A DNA stretch of 64,000 bases from Pratylenchus scribneri (lineage: Eukaryota > Nematoda > Chromadorea > Rhabditida > Pratylenchidae). Of the stretch, positions 45,771 through 56,400 are shown one piece after another (the first letter of the stretch is position 1; every line of letters starts with the position of its first letter). The notes under the pieces are model-generated. The model did no database searches, had not been told where the DNA came from, and was given only the letters and a program-made list of their open reading frames with translations. The stretch covers positions 1,550,001-1,614,000 of the forward strand of contig JAQSEB010000017.1 of the NCBI GenBank assembly GCA_030063045.1. Direction: 5' to 3'. Both the position numbers and the translations under genes were made by a program.

Positions 45771-47431
45771 TGATGAAGCCGAATGAACATGTGCCGTGCT
45801 GTTGATGATGAGAACATTGCCCATAATTTCGTCATTTATTGTGCATTATTTTTGTGTCCATTATTCCCATTATTGTTTGTTTCAAACCACTCAAATTGTA
45901 AATTTCCATTTTCTATATTTGTTTTTGTCCAATAATAAATGAATAAACTAAATTTAAAGAATGTGGAATATTTTTTATTGAATTGAGAAGTTTGTTCCAA
46001 AATTGTTCGAACTTAAAAAAGGGGATTCATTGGTAAATGTTGGATTTAGTTTAGATGGATTTTGGATTTGGTGGATCCGCTTATCCATTATTTTAAATCA
46101 AAAATGAATTGATTTCATATACAATTGTTTGGGAGGTTTTTGATTAAATCATCAAATTATTATAGAACTTTCAATTTCTTCTTTCTCTGCCCGCTGGTGG
46201 ATCGATTTTATTGGCCAAAAGTGTCCAAGGCTAATGGAAGGGCCTAGGGTGGGTGAGGTGGTCACCTCACAATCCACCAATCCATCTGCTGCTTCGTCTT
46301 CTCCATTTCCTCCTCCGACCCAACCCCAATTCCATCGGTTGTGTTTGGCCGTTGGCCCTATGTTGTCCCACCATTTCTCCGCCATCGCCATTTTCCACCA
46401 TTCTTCGTTGTCAACGCAGTTCGATTTGGCCCCCAAACACATCATCATATATTGGGGACCCTGCTGCAGGCAAATATTTGCCTTCCTTCTTCCCCCCTTT
46501 TAATGTCGATCGTACCCCATTCACAAAGCAGCAGAAGTGCCAATGGACTGCTGACCACCACCACAATCCAAAGCAGTTTGTTTGGATTAGAAGGAAGAAG
46601 GAAGGACGAAGAAATGATGATTGGGCCCGGGGCCGATGACTTTATACGACGCCCCCAAGTCCATTCAATTCCTCGCCATTTTCCCTTATCATTTCCTTTT
46701 TGCCCACCAAATTTTTGGCTGTCCACACAGAATGGCCCAGTTGTTTTGCTCATTCCAAATTCAGTCAGGCCCATTGCCACTCTTCGTGCCCCGTCCGTTT
46801 CCCCGGGAATCTCGACCCACACCCCCAACTCAACTTTTCACGCTCGCATAATTTCTCCCCGTCCCTTCTCTATTCATTTGGCCCCTCGAGGCAGAAAAGT
46901 CCATCCATTGCTGCCAGCCGTGTCCACCATCCAAGCCAGTCCCATCCCATCCTTTTCCCTTTCCTTTGAATCCTCCTTTCTTCCCATCCAACCACTACCC
47001 CTTTCCCTCCTTTTGCATAATTCGACCACCGCCTTCTTTTAGTAGGGGATAGGACCGGTTGGCTTTTTGGCTATGCTATTGGTCCAGCAAAAGCCCCCAA
47101 AACCACCGAGCCAACCTCAATCAAAATAGCCTTTCTCAAAAGCAAACCGTTCCCCGCCATCAACATTCCCTCATCTCCTCCATCCAATACGCTTTTATTT
47201 CCCTTCAAATCCCTTCGGCGGATGGATCGCATTTTGAACATAAAAGGGTAAAATGGAAAGGGAAAGAAAGGGAATGAGGGAAAATATGAGCAAAAGCCCT
47301 CAATCCACATTTTCCAAAGTTTTATTGTTCATCAAATTTTCCCCAAATTTTGCCCTATTCAAAAATGATTTGATTAAGCATTTTTGTTTATTTTGACAGG
47401 TTGATTGAAATTTCAAATTATTTTGGGAATA
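45771..47431. other. Upstream region of teneurin, pyrimidine-rich, no gene seen
   Basis: After the PEF 3' UTR (AATAAATGAATAAA near 45,934) the sequence changes at about 46,150 to a C/T-rich, stop-poor composition like that at 7-13 kb, continuing through the first two ten-1 introns to ~49,690. Overlapping frames up to 233 codons occur on both strands without a recognised domain. It may hold the ten-1 promoter and untranslated exons. Confidence 0.45.
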
Positions 47432-50400
47432 ATGGTGGACGACAGTTCGGATTATGAGGAGCCAACGCCGTCCTGCATCTCAACAGGCAAGTTCACTTTT
47501 GGACCATTCGGTGCTGTTCAAAAGGAATATTACTTCCTTCCTTGTTGCCTGCCTTCATTCCCAACCACTTCACTGCTATCTTATAAGCCCTTCCCCCAAA
47601 TGACCCAAAAATGGTCCAAATGATGGGAAATGTTTGCTTTTCGTTCAATTGGCCAAACATTTTGGATCGACTTTTTGGCATTCCCTCCTTGTGCCCCAAT
47701 TCTTGACCATTCGCACCTGTGGTTATGTTTTATTCCTTCCACCCAAAAAATGGAAGGCAATTGGCCCCCTCCAACGATATTCGCCCCACTGAGTTGGTCA
47801 ACCCAAATTATCCCCTTTGTCGCGTGTTCTCGCCCAACTTCCCCCCAACCAATTCATCCAACCTTTGTCGGCACCACCAATCCATTCATTTACATTCTTT
47901 TTGCACCCAAAAATGATTGATTCCATCCAAACACATTATTCCCCCTTTTCAGAACGCCATACGTCCACCATCACCAGCAGGCATCCATTTCCTCCTCCTC
48001 TTGTTCCTCATTATCAAAGACAGATGAATTCGAGTATGGCCAGCAGGTTGGATGGAAAGGGATGAAGCAATTGGCCCAATCAAGGGGATGGGGAGGGGGT
48101 CATTTTCCCACATCGACGGAACGAAAGAAAAGGAATGGCACGGGTAAACACCCACTTTGGGGGAAATGGACAAGGCGACAAGGCAGTAACCATTTGAAAA
48201 AGGAAATGTAGCACTAATGAATTCGCCCTTATTATTATTATTAATTGTTTTGGGATGAAGCGCACATAATTAAGAAAATAAAACTTAAATTTTAAATTAA
48301 AATCCTTCTAAATGGTTCCCAACCATAAAGGAAATTTGGGTGGGACTCCATTTTTCCTCGCCCATTACTGCCAGCTTCCACCCACACCCAATTTTGATCC
48401 AATTTAAGTCAATTAGGCCATTCCCTTCTTTCGCCCACTTTGGCTTATCCAATCTTGGTCCTTTGTGTCCTCTCAACACCCTCCGGCCCTCCGCTTTTAT
48501 GTCAAAGTCCACTCATTCTTGGTTGGATCCAAAGTTGGCAAAATTATGCAAATGCGCCAATCTCCCTTCCATTCCCAACATTCCATTTTAGTCCCTTCAA
48601 AAGTCCACTCCAATGCGCCCTTCTATCTATGTGTGTGTTGCGCATTGCCGTCCATTCATTCCCTTGGTTGTCCCTTCCTCACAAATTGGCATTTTTAGAG
48701 ATTGGAAATGGTTCAAGAAGGGGCCATAATAGTCGATTTGTCATCCCCCTACCCCGCCTTCCAATTCCATTTCCTTCCTTTTCACCAAGGAAGTTGCGCA
48801 ATTTGAAGGCAAATGTTTATGGATGGTCATTGGGAAATGGATGAGGGAAGGAATGAGGGAGATGGATTAGATTGGATTGGGGGATGGATGGCCAGTCCAT
48901 TGGCAACCAATTTCGGGGTCATCTCATCATTTATTTCATCTCATCATCATTTCCACATCCATTCATTGGGTCAATCCCCTCATTCCTCAAAATATAGTCA
49001 ATGCCAATTCTTCTTCAAGCCTATGTTTTGGAGATTTTCGCGCGGATTCCGCTTGGAAAGGGGACAATGCCGGCCGCGCGAACAATTGATGAATAGAAGA
49101 GGAAGAGGGGTAATGGGGTTGGTTGGTGGGAGGAAAATAATTGGCTCTGGCTGACTGGCTTTATTGGACCAACAAAAATTTTGGAGGCCTAAAAGAGGGA
49201 GAAAGGGGATGAGGACGAAAAGTGCCGAAAAGAGGGTGGGCAGCCAAAAGCCATTGAAAAGAGTGGCAAGCGGCCAAATTGGCATTGTTGGCCCCACATG
49301 AAAAAGGCCGTTGCTTCCAAAACTCATGCTAGCCACAAAAACTGATCCTTCTCATCAAATCATCCCCCCACCCCCGGTTGCCGGCCTTTTCCATTCCCAT
49401 CAACTCCCATGGACTGCGCGCCTATTTTCGCGGGCCAATTAACTCTCACCTTGACTGTCCCATTGCCTCCCCACATTGGCTCCATCCTTCTGCCCAAACC
49501 ATGCGGAAAGAACCTCCCAAACATGACCACCACATATACCAATTCCCCTTTTTCGTTCTTCTTCATTATTCCTTCCCATTCCTTATAAATCGGTGTCCAT
49601 ATTTCCTTGAGCAATCCCAAAAAAAGATGTTTTTGAACATTCAATGGGCATATTTGCTAATAAATTGTTAGCCCTTTTAATCATTTTCCCCTTTTATAAA
49701 TGGCAGCAAATGTACTGTGGCCGCCGCATTCCCTGCCGTTGGCCCAAATTGTCGACAATCCCTTTTGCTCGTTGATAACAATAATTTGTCCCGAATGATG
49801 CCTCCAAATCCCAATAAAATACCATTCTCCACTCCTTCCTCATCCTCCAACAATGCCCATCATCTTCATCATCATCACAACAATCATTGCCCTCCAGGCG
49901 ATTCCCCTTCCCTCCTTCTCTATTCATCGGGTTCCGCTTCCGCCTATGCCACCAGTTCACTTCTTCGTTGTTCTTCCGCCACCGCCGCCCATTATCCTCC
50001 TCCGCCTCAACCTCCAAATTTTCCGCCTCCCCGAAGGCGCCAACGAAAAGCGCAAGAACAAAGGCGAAGAGGCACAAAAGGGGCGGAAATGGGACGTCGA
50101 AAATGTGTGCGGCTTAGGTTTTGGTTGGCCTTGGCCTTTCTTCTGCTTGCCGCCTTTTTGATTTTGCCATTGCTCTTGTGGCTAACTGGTTTGTATATTG
50201 TGGGGAATAATTTCATCAAAACATCAATTCATTCAAAATTCGACAAATTGTGAAAATATAGATTTTGCTTCCATTAAAATTTAATTTTTTAAAAATATTG
50301 AACTCGAATTTCACCCAAAGCTCAAAAAACATTTTCAGTACTCAATTCCTCTAACGAAACGACAATGCCTCCCACCGATGGCCCCATGGATGATTATTTT

Positions 50401-53400
50401 CTGCGGATCTCATCGCTCAAATCCTCACAAAGTGCCTCATCCACACCAATTCCCTCCCCATTGCCCTTGAATCGGCCAATTCACTTCAATTTGCCTGGTC
50501 ATCACCTTCTTTTCACCCAAATTACCATTCCCTTCAATTCACTTCTTTGGCTAAATTTCACACTTCCTCCAAATTCTCGGATGATTTTATTCGCCCGACA
50601 TACCCTCAGGCCAAGTCCAGGCCAATTTGATTGGCAGCGAATTTTGGTGGGCGAAAAATTGCATTTGGTGAAGGGAGAAAATCGACTCGCATTGGTTAAC
50701 CATTTCGTGCAAGCCGGAAAATGGCATTTCGGATTTTTGAATGATCGAAGCGAGGTGGAAAAAAGAATTTAGATGGGAAAATTATGGAGTAATTTAGACC
50801 GAATCAATTGGGCTAAAAGCTGGATTGGAACAAAATGTAGAAGAGGAGAAAATGGAAGGCACAATATGCAAATTTGATTGTCTTGGCAAAGGAAAATGCC
50901 GGGAGGGAAAGTGTATTTGCCATCCCGGTTTTAGTGGGCCATTTTGTGAAGGTTGGTGGACTGATTGAGTGAACACAAAAAAATTAGAATTTACAATTAC
51001 AATCTAGAATTTACAATTACAACCTAGAATTTACAATTAATTTACAATTACAATCAGAATTACAATTACAAATCATTACAATTACAAATCAGAATTTACA
51101 ATAACAAATCAGAATTACAATTACAATCGCAAATCAGAATTACAATTACAATCGCAAATCAGAATTACAATCGCAAATCAGAATTACAATTACAAATCAG
51201 AATTACAATTACAATCGCAAATCAGAATTACAATTACAATCGCAAATCAGAATTACAATTACAATAACAAATCAGAATTACAATCGCAAATCAGAATTAC
51301 AATTACAATTACAAATCAGAATTACAATTACAAATCAGAATTATAATTACAATCGCAAATCAGAATTACAATTACAAATCAGAATTATAATTACAATCGC
51401 AAATCAGAATTACAATTACAAATCAGAATTACAATTACAATCGCAAATCAGAATTACAATTACAAATCAGAATTATAATTACAATCGCAAATCAGAATTA
51501 CAATTACAAATCAGAATTATAATTACAATCGCAAATCAGAATTACAATTACAAATCAGAATTACAATTACAATCGCAAATCAGAATTACAATTACAAATC
51601 AGAATTACAATTACAATCGCAAATCAGAATTTACAATTACAATGTCGGCTGGATGGACAAGGTGGAGCAATGCTCCCGCTGGTTTTTTCCCTGGTTCAGA
51701 CGGTCTCCCAGAAAACAAAAATAAAATTTATCCGATGTTAAAAATGACGGTCGAATGGAAATGGGGAACAGTCGAATGATGTTAAGAACCGTCCTTTGAC
51801 GGTCAAATGATGTTAGGAGCCGTGAAAATAGGTGAAATGGGGGAAGGCTTAAATAGGCCCACAAAAGGGGCGTACAAACTGAGTGGCTTGGGAGAGGATA
51901 TGAAGTGGCCAAAGGCCAATGAAATGGAATGTGAGGGTAAAAAACAAAGTTGGATGGGACAAAATCGATTGGATGGTGGATGGAAAGAAAAATAGGTTAA
52001 ATGAATGTGGAAATGAAGGGTCAAAAACCCAAGAAAAGTTGGAATGGGGTAGGGGGTAATTTATGCATAAAAATCAGCATAATCAAAAAAAATCCATCAA
52101 ATTTGTTCGTCGACGAATTGCGGCGACATTCCCCTCTCCAGGGTTGAGGACGATGATGGGCATTCACGGGTTGAAGCGAAGACGGTAGACCGGCTGGAGA
52201 AGCGGCTCATAGCCATCTCATTGGTTCGGGGTTGATAGGTTCGACGGTGACGGTTCTGCCACCAATGGCAACAGTAGGCAACGGTTGTGCCAAAAGCCCA
52301 ACCACAGAAGACGATCAAGGCCACGAAGAGAAGGCCCATCAAGAAGGCTCCAATGAACACCGCATAGAGAGGGACTGGGAAATCGAGTTGGGAAAAGGCC
52401 ACCACTGTTGCGGCAATTTGTGAAAGCCTGTCAGCCGGAAAGGATGGCTGAGCAGGACCGTCGGCCAAAGGAGACGGTTCTGGGAACGGGGAAACGGCTC
52501 GAACTAGGGGGAGAACGGTGGCCACTGCGGCCATCCTGGCCAGACCATCGACACCATTTTGATGAAGCAGCAGCTGGACCATGAGACGGTAGGCACGGTA
52601 AGCCGGGGAAAATTTGACGAAAAGGTAGAGTGCAATGAGACCGAAAATGAGGGCGACTGCAAAGACGGCGAAAAAGGGGAGTTTCGCCCAAAGACGGTAG
52701 ACGGCAAAGGGATCAAAGCCCAAGTCGAAGGGCCAGTCCCACTGATCATCAGGAGCCTCCAAGGTTTCGGAAGTCCTCACTTGATGGCCAAATTGCTTCT
52801 TCAGGGGAATGTAGTGCAGAGTTGCTGAGAGGTTGAAGTTTGTCTCGCCTGCAGGGCAATCGACGGTGCAGACCGACTCCACCAAGGAGTGGTCGAAGGG
52901 GAGAATGATGCTTTTCTCCGTTCCGTTGGTCGAGCACTGAGTTGCAAAGAGAGTTCCATCGTTACACTCCACTTTGGCCAAAGCACTGCCCCAATCTGTC
53001 TGGCATCGGTACCGGAATTGGGCTCCAGTCGCACATTTGTAGCACCCGACGAGGCTGATTGGTTCGATGGTGCACTTTGAATCACGGAATTCAAGGATGA
53101 GTCGCAATCCTTTGATTTGGATGTGCAATTGAATGGGACTGTAGGGGTGTTCAGCATAGATGGCCGGGCCTTGATTGAGTAAACGGACTCGGGCGACGGT
53201 CAACGGCAGTCTAGCCATGGGATTTTCCATAATCCCTTCCAAATCCGCATCTTGGCAATGACAAGTGATCAGTCCTTTATCATGGTCCGGCACGCAACTT
53301 TTGCAAGCATCCACCGCAATGGTGCAATTGAATCGACGGGCACTGTCCTCATCGGCACAATGCAATGCCTCAGGGAGATGGTCCACCAAGGCCACCGACC

Positions 53401-56400
53401 TTCCATCGGTCAGGAATTTCGAGCCAAGAATGGGGGAAGGGGGAATAGAGAAAGCCAAAGGGGTGATGGTGACATTTCCCCATGTTGTGGTCAGTCCTGG
53501 GTGCAGAATGAGCTCCTGTTGGATTGTTTTGCCACCACTCAATTCCAGAGTGAAGACCACTTTGATTTGGACGTCCCAAGATGGACAGCTGAGCACTTCA
53601 TAAGGTCGACGGCTCATGGTTTGGGCATAGTAGCGGTAGAATAGGCAGGCGGCAGCAGGGAGGCCGCATTGATTGTGCCAAAAGCTGGAGCTGTCCAAGC
53701 AGAAACTGTGTCCTGGCCAGGCATTGGCCTCCTTGAGCTCGGGGACCATCGTATCCGATTTCACTTGATCGCAATAGGTGTCGCGGCAGGATCCAGCTCT
53801 GGGGCATCGTTTGATGGCCATGGTCCGCATATGGTAAGAACGCAGCCAGGCCTCCGATTTCTGCAGGCATTCCATTTGAAGGGATTGGAAAGTGACGGTC
53901 AACTGTCCCAGTGCCATTCCATGTTCGTCCTTCAGCAAAAGGGATGAAGACTGACCAGCTGGCAAAAGGGTCAGGGTGGAAGCCGATTGGATTGTACAGA
54001 TCAGTCCGGTTTGGCCTCGAATGCAACTTTCCGAGTGTGTGACAACGGCCACTGTTTGGGATCCGGGTTCGACTGGAGGAACGGTCCGGTAAAGGCAGAG
54101 CAAGACGATCAGGGGAATGAGTGGTTTGGGACGGATGGACCACAATTCTTGAGCCGCATTCCGGGCTTTCTTTCGGGCATTAGTGACATTCCGCTTGACT
54201 GCTCGCATGCCCATCCTCAGTTTCTGTTCCATTTCGCGGGGATTTGCATTGGGAATTTGTCGGTCGGTTAGCCGGTTGAAAAGAGCAAGCGGCCAGGCAA
54301 AAAGGTATGAGAAGATGCGGTAGAGCAATCCGGCTCCAAGCCGAACGCGTACGAAGATTGACCAGACAGTTCCCAGCAAGTAGAGAAGACAGGCCATGCC
54401 ACTGCCGATGAGGGTCATGGCCCATTGAGGGCTGCAACTGGGATTGGCGACGATATCCCAACAAAAGCGGCAATCGATGAGGCGGCATTCGTCCACGGCA
54501 GGACATTGGGTGCTAACGGCAAATACGCGTTCGGAATCGTGCCAAAAACGGCCGGCACAGGTATAATCATTGACGAGGATTTCCTGAGGCAATTCATAAG
54601 TGTAGTGGGATTTGGGGGAAGAGACGAGGCAGTCGCCCATGCAGCACACTTCGGTTTTGTGTATTTCTTCGGGGACTTCGACAGTCACCCCGGTTTGAAT
54701 GCATTTGAGACCGCATTCGGTGCAGTTGAATGGGGGATTTGGGGAAGTGGAGGCCACAATGGTCAGGAGAAGGCACAGCAAGAGAGCAGCCATGAAAGTG
54801 ACCTTGGCACTGATTCGCAAGGCAGGTTGAGAGGGCGAGGACGATCCCATCTCTTTGTCCGGAGGTTCAACATCGGCCACGGGTGGGGCCAGTTTTTCAG
54901 GGAAGGGGAAAATCGGTTCAGTTGAGGGTGGGCACAATTCGAGCAGCAGTGGTTGATCCAAAGGCATTACCTCTGGGATATCCGGCGGTTTGGGTTCAAT
55001 CAGTTGATCAACAGGGTTTTGCGCGATGTGAGCAGTCCGAAGGTTTGGCTGGCTTCCCACTCTAGAGGGGAATTCTAGAGGGACCATTGCTGTCTTCACT
55101 CTCGGAAGACTGTTGTCGATTTTGGGGGCAGTGGGGACCAATTCTTGGGGAACCATTCGGGCATCGTGGAACCATCCTTCGAGTTGTGCTTCTCCACCAA
55201 GCACTGGGCCAAAAACGGTTTGTATCTGGTAGAGTTCCTCATCCAATGGGGTTGCGTTCACGAAGTAACGCCAGAAACGCCGAGTGCCGATGAGGATGTC
55301 CGGCGTGGCTAAAGTGGGACGGATGGTTGATTCTTCTCCAGCCATTGGTTGGTAGATTTCCATGGGAGCGGCTATCTCTTTGATCCCGAAGAGCTGAACA
55401 TTTTCCCATTTGCCATCCTCTCGTTCCAATTGTCCTCGGAATCGGGGGGCCTTAATTTGGATTGGTGCCTTTGTTGGATTGCCAAAGACGTGGATGTTCA
55501 ATTCCTCGGTTCCATTCGCTTGCATTCCCAATTCCTTGGCTTTGGACAGGGAGATATAATTGCAATGACTTCCCGGATCGAAGAATGTCATGGCTTTGCA
55601 TTTCGGTCCCTCATCCGCATGAGATTTGGCCATCACTTCTCGTGCCATGAGCACAGCTTTGGGTTGGGGGCACACATCAGTGGCGCAAACCTCAATCATA
55701 TCCGTAGCATTGTTTGGTTCGGAGGGAATTGGTGGGGAATCAACGACCATGCCAGTGAAGGTGGACGTGATTGGGGCGAATTGAGGCCGGGCATTTCCCA
55801 ACGGTTCGGCATTGCCTCCAGTGGCCCTGGGTTGGCCGCCTTCGGATTGATTATCATTGGAATTTGGGGAAGGGATCCTCGAATTCTGCTGGCGCCATTC
55901 TGCCTTGAAACACACGAGGTAGTGGTGCTTCTTTCCACAATCTGTGCATCGTTTGGGATCCCTGCAATCCTTAGCATAATGGCCTGATCGCATGCAATTC
56001 ACGCAACGGTTCTGGTCCATTAGACGGTCCGCCTTGGCCTTGGCAGTAGGATATTTGGGGCATTGGCTGGGGCGGTGCACGGGGCCCTCGCAGCATAAAG
56101 AACATCCATTTCCGAAATCTGGTCCGGGAGGCTGAGTTGACGCTTCTAAGCAGGCAAATGCACGTGTTTCCATTGGAGGGGAGTGGGGCTGATCATAGCT
56201 TTTCCTCGAATCCGGCGGCGATTGCCGTTTGGCGTCTTGGGATTCAGCCTTGGGTGGCCGGTAGGCGGTCATCGTCCGTTCCACGCGGTCTTTGAGTGAG
56301 ACCCAGCGAGTCAGTCCATTGCGCAAATCATCCAACGACCAATGAAAGCCTGATTCCTGCTCCCATCCCAAAAGGGTTTCCAAAGTGTCACGGGACAGTT

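Noticed and set aside
46341..47042. 233-codon plus-strand frame upstream of ten-1
   Set aside because: Pro/Ser/His-rich translation of the pyrimidine-rich block; overlapping frames on both strands are equally long and none shows a domain.
51803..52024. Identical 73-codon frames in both LTRs
   Set aside because: They are incidental frames within the LTR, with no homology to a known product.
54425..54925. 166-codon plus-strand frame antisense to the retroelement envelope
   Set aside because: A shadow of the strongly coding minus-strand frame; it shows no independent coding signal.
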